Of a stretch of DNA of 64,000 nucleotides, positions 16,420-23,806 are shown one piece after another. The position numbers were made by a program, and so were the translations under genes. Source of the DNA: Acidimicrobiales bacterium (lineage in GTDB: Bacteria; Actinomycetota; Acidimicrobiia; Acidimicrobiales; Aldehydirespiratoraceae); assembly GCA_033344915.1 (NCBI GenBank), contig JAWPML010000001.1, positions 3,305,736 through 3,369,735 on the forward strand, given 5' to 3'. Below the pieces are notes generated by a model. It saw only the letters and a program-made list of their open reading frames with translations, was not told where the DNA came from and did not search any database. Position 1 is the stretch's first letter; each line of letters opens with the position of its first letter.

Positions 16420-17586
16420 ATGAACCAGTCCCCTTCCCACTACGACGCCGTCATCGTCGGCGCCCGCGTCGCCGGCGCATCGACCGCGATGCTGCTCGCC
16501 CGCGCCGGCCTCGACGTCCTCGTCGTCGATCGGTCGGCCCCCGGCAGCGACACGCTGTCGAGCCACGCGCTGATGCGCCAGGCGGTGTCCCAGCTCAACC
16601 GGTGGGGCGTCGTCCCCGCGATCATCGACGCCGGAACGCCGGTCATCCGCCGCACCGTGTTCGCCTATCCCGATCACGAGGTGTCGGTCGACATCCGGCC
16701 GGAGGGCGACGCCGAGGGCCTCTACGCGCCGCGCCGCACGGTGCTCGACCCGATCCTCGTGGATGCGGCTCGCGCCGCCGGCGCCGAGGTCCACCACGAC
16801 ACCGCCCTCCTCTCGCTGGTGCGCAACGAGAGTGGACGGGTCGGCGGCGTGCACCTCCGCGATGCATTCGGCCGCGAGCGAACAGTGCTGGCCGACCTCG
16901 TCATCGGCGCCGACGGACTCCACAGCAAGGTCGCCCGCGAGGTCGACGCCCCCGTCATCCGCCGGGGCCGGGCGGCCAACGCGGTGGTCATGCGCTACCT
17001 GTCCGGGTGCGACCTCGTCGACGACGAGTATCGCTGGATCAACCGCCCCACCCGCCTGGGCGGCGTCATCCCGACGAACGACGGGGTCCACTGCCTCTTC
17101 TCGTCGCTGTCACAGGCCGAGTTCGCCACCGCCCGCCACGATGTCGAGTCGTTGTTCTGGCGCGGCCTCCGCGAGCTCGATCCCGCGGTGGCCGACGCCG
17201 CCCGGGGCGGCGATGGGGCCGGTCCGTTCCGGACCTTCCCCGGGCACCTCGGTCAGTTCCGTCAAGCGGTCGGTGACGGCTGGGCGCTCGTCGGCGACGC
17301 CGGCTACTTCAAGGACCCGGCCGCTGCGCACGGCATCTCGGACGCGTTGCGCGACGCCGAACTGCTCGCCGACGCCATCGTCGACGGCGACCTCCGGACC
17401 TACGGGCCGACCCGGGACCGCCTGTCCGCCGGCTTGTTCGATGCCCTCGAATCGATCGTCGACTGGAGCTGGACGATCGACGAACTGCCCGAACGCCACT
17501 TCCGCATGGGCAAGGCGATGTCCGTCGAGCACCGGGCGGTCCTCGAGCACTTCGCCGCCGAGGACGCCCCGGTCGCCGCCGCCTAG
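16420..17586 (+). CDS. FAD-dependent monooxygenase/geranylgeranyl-reductase-like flavoprotein
   Basis: 388 residues of the PHBH-like flavoprotein group. It opens with YDAVIVGARVAGASTAMLLARAG, in which the GxGxxG motif is degenerate (GARVAG), as is common in this subfamily. The DG motif is IGADGLHSKVA. The second FAD motif is GDAGYFKDPAAAHGISDALRDAE. The ATG at 16420 was chosen because the open frame upstream overlaps the previous gene. It could be a hydroxylase or a prenyl reductase; the sequence does not decide. Its stop codon shares bases with the convergent neighbour. Confidence 0.82.
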   Translation: MNQSPSHYDAVIVGARVAGASTAMLLARAGLDVLVVDRSAPGSDTLSSHALMRQAVSQLNRWGVVPAIIDAGTPVIRRTVFAYPDHEVSVDIRPEGDAEGLYAPRRTVLDPILVDAARAAGAEVHHDTALLSLVRNESGRVGGVHLRDAFGRERTVLADLVIGADGLHSKVAREVDAPVIRRGRAANAVVMRYLSGCDLVDDEYRWINRPTRLGGVIPTNDGVHCLFSSLSQAEFATARHDVESLFWRGLRELDPAVADAARGGDGAGPFRTFPGHLGQFRQAVGDGWALVGDAGYFKDPAAAHGISDALRDAELLADAIVDGDLRTYGPTRDRLSAGLFDALESIVDWSWTIDELPERHFRMGKAMSVEHRAVLEHFAAEDAPVAAA

Positions 17587-18713
17587 TCCGCGACGGCGTC
17601 GGGCGACATCCAGCCGAACGGGATGTACAGACCGGCGTAGAGGTTCTCGTGCATGCCGTAGCCCACGCGGCCGTCGTTGGTCTGGTGGCGGCACAGGGTC
17701 TCGTTGAGGTACGCGATGTCGAGCCGTTCGGTCGGTTCGCCGATCGGCGTGTCGACCCCCTCGACCTTCAGCTCGTCGCCCTGCCACACGCCGTGGCCCC
17801 AGTAGCCGTCGTACATGTAACCCGACCCGGCCTTGAGGTAGACGGTGCGCAACGGCGTGGTCGTGATGCGCAGATCCGACGCGCCGTCGCCGCTGAACCA
17901 GATCTCCGCCGTCTGGACCTCCCGGGTCCCGGGGAAGAACGTGACGTCGATCTCCGGGCGGCCCAGATGCTCGGGCGGGCGATCGTCGCCCAGGTTGTAG
18001 AGCTTCACCGCTTCCTCGAGGACCCGACGACCGGCATGGTCGTTGTCGATGGTGATCTTCACCATGTGGTCGTCGAACTGGATCGGCAGCCAATTGTGGA
18101 AGAAGCCCATCGACATGTCCGGATGGATCTTGGCGCCGATCCCCTTCGGCTCCGGTTCGCCGATCCCGTGACGTACACCCCAGCTGTGATCGCGGGCACC
18201 GTGCCAGCGATCCGGCGTGATGTCGTAGCGGACCCCGTCGACCTCGAGCCAGCCCTCGTAGCTGCCGACGTGGGCGAGCCGGTAGGTGTTCTGGGTCTGG
18301 CGTTGCTGGACGTGGCTGTAGGACTTCGGTTCCGCGAGCGCCTCGGTCATCGCCCGGAACGTGAGGTCGCACGAGAGGCCCCACTCGTTCTCGTCGCAGG
18401 TCAGTCGCAGCTCGCGCAGTCCCTCGATCACCTCGACCTTCAGCGGCCCGACCGTGGTGTTCATCCGATCCGAGCCGAGCTCGCGGCTGGACCGCACGGT
18501 CACCTGATGGTCGCCATGGCTGACCGTGACGAAGGCGTCGGTCACGCCGAGGTTCGGGTACTGGCCCATGCCGAAGACCATGAAGAGCGAGTCGTCCGAC
18601 CCGTGCATGTTGAAGTAGTAGCGATCGTAGAAGTGGCGATCGCCTGTGTAGACGGTGTCGATCGGTTCGGGGAACTGGTGGATGAGGAAGTCGTCACCGG
18701 GGCTGAGAGGCAT
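17583..18713 (-). CDS. Unknown protein with AttH/CrtC-like (lipocalin-type) features
   Basis: 376 soluble residues with no signal peptide or membrane segment. The stretch GARDHSWGVRHG near 180-190 resembles the conserved motif of AttH/hydroxyneurosporene-synthase-like domains, and the many aromatic beta-type segments fit a double lipocalin-like barrel. I cannot assign an activity. Its stop codon lies within the stop of the convergent flavoprotein gene (shared CTAG). Upstream, 44 bases away, is the VanY/SLH gene, so it may be the last gene of the long respiratory transcript. Confidence 0.6.
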   Translation of the reverse strand: MPLSPGDDFLIHQFPEPIDTVYTGDRHFYDRYYFNMHGSDDSLFMVFGMGQYPNLGVTDAFVTVSHGDHQVTVRSSRELGSDRMNTTVGPLKVEVIEGLRELRLTCDENEWGLSCDLTFRAMTEALAEPKSYSHVQQRQTQNTYRLAHVGSYEGWLEVDGVRYDITPDRWHGARDHSWGVRHGIGEPEPKGIGAKIHPDMSMGFFHNWLPIQFDDHMVKITIDNDHAGRRVLEEAVKLYNLGDDRPPEHLGRPEIDVTFFPGTREVQTAEIWFSGDGASDLRITTTPLRTVYLKAGSGYMYDGYWGHGVWQGDELKVEGVDTPIGEPTERLDIAYLNETLCRHQTNDGRVGYGMHENLYAGLYIPFGWMSPDAVAD

Positions 18714-18757
18714 GACCGGCAGTCTCGCGGCCCAACGTGAACGCCGTCCAGATCAGC

Positions 18758-19978
18758 TCAGTCGCGGGCGTCGGCGATGGCAGTGGAGCGCAGGATACTG
18801 GCGAACTCGGCACGGCTGAGTTGCACACCGATGTCCCCCACGACGATCGGGTCGGCCGCGAAGTCGACCACCGGGGGCCCGAGACCGGAGGACGCGGGGA
18901 GGTCAGCCGCGCCGGTTCGCAGGAGCATGGCCAGCGCGGCGTCGGGGGTGAGGAGCTCGTCGGGCGAGAAGGTGGTGGCGCTGGTCCCCGTGGTCAGTCC
19001 CTCGCTCCACAGCCAGTCGACGGCGTCGGAGAAGTGGTCCGTCGCGAAGACGTCCGCGAACGGCGCCTGCTCGGTCGCCGCCGGCGCGCCGTGGAGCCGC
19101 CAGAGCATCGACGCGGCTTCGCCCCGCAACACCGGATCGTCGGGACAGAAGCGGCCGGGCGCGCAGCCGACCGTCACACCGATCTCGCTCAACCACGTGA
19201 TGTCGTCGGCGCGAGGACCGGGGCCGACGTCGCAGAATCCGGTCGGGAAGTCGGCCCCGAGAGCGCAGGCGATCCGTCCCGTGCCGACCCACACGAACTC
19301 CCACGCCTCGGGATCGGGGCCCATGAGGGCGCCGTCCTGGGGATACGAGGGCACGAACCCGTGGGCCTTGGCCCGGGCGAAGTCGTCGGCGGCCAGCCAC
19401 GCGTAGGCGCGGGTGTTGACGAACCCGGGGCGCGCTTCGCCGGCCTGACCGACGTCGATCGCGTACCCCGTGTGGTGCTTCGAATAGCCCGGCGGGGCCG
19501 ATATCCGCAGCGCCGCGTCGATCCCCGCGTCGGACGTGCGGCCGGCCAGCCGGTCCCGGAAGAGGAACTGCTGATCGCGCAGATCGCGGAACGCCGACGT
19601 GAGCACGAGCGAGATGCCGTCGGCACGCGCTTCGGCCTGCAGCGCCTCCCATGCCTCGGCGGCCGGCGCCTGGAGCAGTCGCCCGTCGACCGGCACGAGG
19701 TCGACACTCGCGACTGGTTGACGGCGATAGCCCCGCTCCTCCGCGAGCGCCCGGATGCGGGCGTCGAGCTCCGCGTCGCCCGTGATGTCGATGTAGAGGT
19801 CGTAGATCTCGTCCGGTGGCCGGTCCACGCCCCGAACGTTCGCGTCGACCCAGATGCCGAGATAGGTGTCGGCGTCGATCCCGGGATCGGCGACGTCCGC
19901 GGCCACCGGGGAGACCGGCGAGATCGCCAGCAGGGCGACGATCAGTCCGCCGAGAAGAAGTCGCCGCAGCTCAATCAC
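18758..19978 (-). CDS. Secreted VanY-type (M15B) D,D-carboxypeptidase-like protein with SLH-like repeats
   Basis: 406 residues. A signal peptide is evident (MIELRRLLLGGLIVALLAIS, cut near VAA-DV). The M15B motif SxHxxGxAxD is present as SKHHTGYAID (166-175). The second motif, normally E-P-W-H, reads EAWE (224-227): the glutamate base is kept but the third zinc-ligand histidine is glutamate (codon 19298-19300). Residues 250-360 contain S-layer-homology-like units (WLSEIGVTVGC, FCPDDPVLRGEAASML, then a second). It is probably exported and attached to the cell wall, but its catalytic state is uncertain. Confidence 0.75.
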   Translation of the reverse strand: MIELRRLLLGGLIVALLAISPVSPVAADVADPGIDADTYLGIWVDANVRGVDRPPDEIYDLYIDITGDAELDARIRALAEERGYRRQPVASVDLVPVDGRLLQAPAAEAWEALQAEARADGISLVLTSAFRDLRDQQFLFRDRLAGRTSDAGIDAALRISAPPGYSKHHTGYAIDVGQAGEARPGFVNTRAYAWLAADDFARAKAHGFVPSYPQDGALMGPDPEAWEFVWVGTGRIACALGADFPTGFCDVGPGPRADDITWLSEIGVTVGCAPGRFCPDDPVLRGEAASMLWRLHGAPAATEQAPFADVFATDHFSDAVDWLWSEGLTTGTSATTFSPDELLTPDAALAMLLRTGAADLPASSGLGPPVVDFAADPIVVGDIGVQLSRAEFASILRSTAIADARD

Positions 19979-20441
19979 CCGGGAAGGGTACGACGCGTCG
20001 GGCCAACCACCCGGCCATGCCGGCCATCAACGCGGTCGGCAGCGGCGAGCGGAGGATGGTCGGGAAGCGACGGAAGAACTCACGCACCCCACCTGCCGTC
20101 GGTCCGAAGAGGATGTCGAGGATGAGCACGACGGCGAGCGCCGTGATCACCATGCTCACGATGTTGACGGCCCGTCGGGTGCCGGGCGCGACGTCGACGG
20201 CCGGCGTCGTCCCCACGAGAACCGCCGCGCCGAGGATCACGACGCCGACGGTCGGCGTGGTCGACGAGATCAGGGTGCCGTTCCACGCCCATCGGTCGAG
20301 TTGCCCGTCGACGAGGCGGCTCAGGATCGGTGCCATCGTCATCAGAGCGGCGCACAGCGTGAGCCCGAGGGCCACCACCTCACGGGCCTCGTCCCACGCG
20401 ACGGGCAGCGGGCCGTGGTCGTGCGGGCCGCCGGGTTCCAT
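19971..20441 (-). CDS. Unknown small membrane protein downstream of nuoN
   Basis: 156 residues with three to four hydrophobic segments (about 24-45, 53-75, 88-111 and a shorter one near 135-150) and a His/Pro N-terminus. No family recognised. It starts 3 bases after the nuoN stop and overlaps the VanY gene by 8 bases, so it is almost certainly translated from the nuo transcript. A role in complex I assembly cannot be excluded but is not shown. Confidence 0.65.
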   Translation of the reverse strand: MEPGGPHDHGPLPVAWDEAREVVALGLTLCAALMTMAPILSRLVDGQLDRWAWNGTLISSTTPTVGVVILGAAVLVGTTPAVDVAPGTRRAVNIVSMVITALAVVLILDILFGPTAGGVREFFRRFPTILRSPLPTALMAGMAGWLARRVVPFPGD

Positions 20442-20444
20442 GGA

Positions 20445-22175
20445 TCAGCCGGTGAAGGCCAGGATCGCGTCGTTCGCCAGCTGATCGATCGGGCCCGGGA
20501 CCACCCCGAAACCGATGGTGAGCAGCAGGGCCACGCCGATCGCGACGGCGGCGGCGGGATGAACCGAGACCGGCTCCGCTTCCTCGTCGGTCGATCCGAG
20601 ATACATCGACAGCACGATGCGCAGGTAGAGGAACGCCGACACGACGGCGGCGATCATCGCGACGACCGCGAGCCAGAACGAACGGGCGTCCACCGCGGCC
20701 CCGATCACCTCGAACTTGGCGACGAAGCCCGTGGTCAGCGGCACGCCGGCCTGGCCGAGCAGGAAGATCGTGAACGCGAAGGCCAGCGCCGGGTTGCGCC
20801 GGTTGAGTCCGTCGAGGTCGTCGAGGCTCGTGGCGCGATCGCCCTCGCCCGAGACGACCGTCAGCACACCGAAGGAACCGATCACGAGGAACGTGTAGGC
20901 GGCGGCGTAGAAGACGACCGACGCGACGCCGCGGGCGCTCGCCGCCTGCACCCCGACCAGGATGAAGCCGGCGTGGCTGATCGACGAGTACGCAAGCATG
21001 CGCTTGGCGTCACGCTGCACGATCGCCAGCACGGATCCGACCAGGAGCGTGGCGACGGCGAGCGCGTAGATCACCGGCTGCCAGTCATCGGCGAACCCGA
21101 TGAACGACAGGTAGAAGACCCGCACGAGGGCGGCGAACCCGGCCGCCTTGACGGCCGACGCCATGAACGCGACGACCGGCGTGGGCGCGCCCTGGTAGAC
21201 GTCGGGCGTCCATGCGTGGAACGGCACGGCCGCCACCTTGAAGCCGAGCCCGACGAGCAGCATGGCGAAGCCGATCAACAGCATCGCGTCGTCGATCAGG
21301 ATCGTAGCTTCGAGATAGATCCGGATCTCCAGCAGGTTCAGCGACCCGGTGGCGCCGTAGACCATCGCCATTCCGTAGAGGAGAAACGCCGACGAGAAGG
21401 CACCCAGGACGAAGTACTTGAGGCCCGCCTCCAGCGACTCGGTGCGGCGGGCGTGCATCGCCGCCATCACGTAGACGGCGATGGAGAGCGTCTCGAGGCC
21501 GAGGAACAGGACGATGAGATCGTTGGCCCCGACCATGACGAGGCCGCCGGCCGCGGACAGCATGAGCAGGACGTACATCTCCGCGCCCACGAGCCGTTCC
21601 CGCCGCAGGAAGCCGTCGAACAACAACGCGCTGAAGACCACGGCGAGTGCGATGAGCCCACCGAACACCAGCGCGAAGCCGTCGAGGCCGTACTGCGTGC
21701 CGAAGGCGGCGATCGGACCACCGCCGGGGTTCGCCCCGGCGAGGAGATCCGCGTCGCTCAGGTCCTCGGGCCGGAAGTGCTGTTGCCACAGGACGACGGT
21801 GGCGATGAACGACACGAGGCCGACGCCCACCGTGAACGCGGCGTCGAAGCCGATGCGCAGGGCTTGCACGAACCCGGCCGAGAGGACGAGCACGGCGAGG
21901 AGACCGATGTAGAACACCGGCTCGGACACGTCGTCGCGCACGCCGGCGAGGGGGACGTCGTTGCCGACGAGGCCCCCGACGATCCACATGGCGAGCACGG
22001 TGACCGGCCCGATCGCGGTCGTGATCAGCGCGTCGAACTCCGCCGGCAACCGCTTCACGATCGAGCGGAACATGATCAGCAGGATGGCGCCGAGAGCCAG
22101 CGTCATCAGCGGTGTGAGCGCCGACCAGACGACGTCCGGTGTCTCCACGGGTGGGGAGGTGAGCTGGGCGAGCAT
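20445..22175 (-). CDS. nuoN: NADH-quinone oxidoreductase subunit N, 14-subunit complex I
   Basis: 576 residues, about 80 longer than the copy in the first cluster. GLETLSIAVYVMAAMHARR carries the helix-5 glutamate, and FKVAAVPFHAWTPDVYQGAPTP is the NuoN signature. The N-terminal part has additional hydrophobic segments. Start and nuoM stop share one base. It is the last of 14 nuo genes here. Role: proton pumping. Confidence 0.95.
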   Translation of the reverse strand: MLAQLTSPPVETPDVVWSALTPLMTLALGAILLIMFRSIVKRLPAEFDALITTAIGPVTVLAMWIVGGLVGNDVPLAGVRDDVSEPVFYIGLLAVLVLSAGFVQALRIGFDAAFTVGVGLVSFIATVVLWQQHFRPEDLSDADLLAGANPGGGPIAAFGTQYGLDGFALVFGGLIALAVVFSALLFDGFLRRERLVGAEMYVLLMLSAAGGLVMVGANDLIVLFLGLETLSIAVYVMAAMHARRTESLEAGLKYFVLGAFSSAFLLYGMAMVYGATGSLNLLEIRIYLEATILIDDAMLLIGFAMLLVGLGFKVAAVPFHAWTPDVYQGAPTPVVAFMASAVKAAGFAALVRVFYLSFIGFADDWQPVIYALAVATLLVGSVLAIVQRDAKRMLAYSSISHAGFILVGVQAASARGVASVVFYAAAYTFLVIGSFGVLTVVSGEGDRATSLDDLDGLNRRNPALAFAFTIFLLGQAGVPLTTGFVAKFEVIGAAVDARSFWLAVVAMIAAVVSAFLYLRIVLSMYLGSTDEEAEPVSVHPAAAVAIGVALLLTIGFGVVPGPIDQLANDAILAFTG

Positions 22176-23806
22176 CAGTGATCGTCCTCCGCGTCCTCAG
22201 CCTCGCCATGGTCGTCAGCGTCGTCAGGGTCGGGGACGACGAAGTCGGCGGTCGGTTCCTCGAAGTCGTCGACGTGGAACTCGACATGGGAGATCAGCGC
22301 GTCGACCGCCGGTTCCATGCGATCGATCACCGGCTTCGGATAGACGCCCATGAACACGATGCCGAAGAGGAACGGCGCCATGATGAACGCCTCCTTCAGC
22401 GTGAGGTCCTTCATGGTGGCGTTGTCGCCCTCGGCCGGGCCGTGGAAGACCCGCTGGTAGGCCCACAACAGATACAGGGCGGCGATGATCACGCCGCTGG
22501 CGGCGACGACGGCCCACCAACGATGGGCGGCGAACGCCCCGATGAGGGTCAGGAACTCACCGACGAACCCGTTGAGCCCGGGAAGCCCGATCGACGACAG
22601 CATCACGACCATGAAGACACCCGCGAAGAACGGGGCCGGCTTCTGGAGGCCGCCGAGCTCGCTGATCTCGCGGGTGTGGCGGCGGTCGTAGATCCAGCCG
22701 ACCAGCAGGAACAGCGCACCGGTCGAGAGGCCGTGGTTGACCATCTGGAGGATGCCGCCCTCGATGCCCTCGGTGTTGAGGGCGAAGGTGCCGATCACGA
22801 TGAAGCCGAGATGAGCGACGGACGAATAGGCGACGAGCCGTTTGAGATCGCGCTGCATCGTCGCCGCGATCGCGCCGTAGATGATGCCGATCGTGCCGAG
22901 GGTGACCAGGGCCGGGGCGAACCAGACCGCGGCCTCGGGGAAGAGGTAGATCCCGAAGCGCAGGAACCCGTAGGTGCCGAGCTTGAGCATCACCGCGGCG
23001 AGGATGACCGAGCCGGCGGTCGGTGCGTTGGTGTGCGCGTCCGGCAACCAGGTGTGGACTGGGAAGAGCGGCACCTTCACGGCGAACGCGAGGGCGAACG
23101 ACAGGAAGATCCAGCGGGCGGTCGTGGTGGCGATCGCCTGCGACTCGGCCAGCTCGATGAGATCGAACGTGAGGACCCCGGTCTCGGCCTCGTTCAGGAA
23201 CGCGAGCGACAGGATGCCGACGAGCATGAGCGCCGAGCCGAACATCGTGTAGATGAAGAACTTCGTCGCCGCGTAGGCCCGTTCGCCGTGCCCCCACTGA
23301 CCGATCAGGAAGTACATCGGGATCAGCACGATCTCGAAGAAGACGAAGAACGCGAACAGGTCGAGGGCGAGGAACACGCCCATGCATCCGGCCTCGAGCA
23401 CGAGCAGCCACGCGTAGTACGCCTTCGGCGTGTGCTCGGCGTCGATCGCCACGATCGAGATCGGGAAGATCACGCCCGTGAGCACGACGAGCCACAGCGA
23501 GATGCCGTCCACGCCGAGGTGCCACGAGATGCCCAGACTCTCGATCCAGGTGTGGGAGTTCTCGAGCTGCATCTCCGCCGCGTGGGCGGGGCTGGTGTCG
23601 AACGCGGTCAGGACCCAGATGGCCATGGCGCCGACGACCGCCGAGAACAGGAAGGCGATCTGTTTGAAGTTCTCCGGGCGGCTGTTGGGCAACAGCAGGA
23701 GGAACAGGGCGCCGATCACCGGGAGGATCACGAGCGCGGACAGCACGGGGAAGGTGGCGGAACTGGTCCCTTCCAGCGATTCGGCGGCGAGGAGAAGTGA
23801 CTGCAT
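22175..23806 (-). CDS. nuoM: NADH-quinone oxidoreductase subunit M, 14-subunit complex I
   Basis: 543 residues. FFEIVLIPMYFLIGQWG includes the conserved glutamate. VPLFPVHTWLPDAHTNAPTAGS and LVAYSSVAHLGFIVIG are NuoM-typical. The ATG at 23806 shares one base with the nuoL stop. The C-terminal tail is strongly acidic with scattered histidines (DPDDADDHGEAEDAEDDH), which most NuoM proteins lack. Confidence 0.94.
   Translation of the reverse strand: MQSLLLAAESLEGTSSATFPVLSALVILPVIGALFLLLLPNSRPENFKQIAFLFSAVVGAMAIWVLTAFDTSPAHAAEMQLENSHTWIESLGISWHLGVDGISLWLVVLTGVIFPISIVAIDAEHTPKAYYAWLLVLEAGCMGVFLALDLFAFFVFFEIVLIPMYFLIGQWGHGERAYAATKFFIYTMFGSALMLVGILSLAFLNEAETGVLTFDLIELAESQAIATTTARWIFLSFALAFAVKVPLFPVHTWLPDAHTNAPTAGSVILAAVMLKLGTYGFLRFGIYLFPEAAVWFAPALVTLGTIGIIYGAIAATMQRDLKRLVAYSSVAHLGFIVIGTFALNTEGIEGGILQMVNHGLSTGALFLLVGWIYDRRHTREISELGGLQKPAPFFAGVFMVVMLSSIGLPGLNGFVGEFLTLIGAFAAHRWWAVVAASGVIIAALYLLWAYQRVFHGPAEGDNATMKDLTLKEAFIMAPFLFGIVFMGVYPKPVIDRMEPAVDALISHVEFHVDDFEEPTADFVVPDPDDADDHGEAEDAEDDH

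Noticed and set aside
11994-20441. The block between the two nuo sets as a genomic island
   Set aside because: No integrase, transposase, tRNA, flanking repeat or change in codon usage was seen; it looks like ordinary chromosomal DNA.
19866-22181. Open frame of 771 codons on the plus strand opposite nuoN
   Set aside because: Antisense shadow; its highly charged His/Asp/Arg composition and lack of motifs show no coding character.
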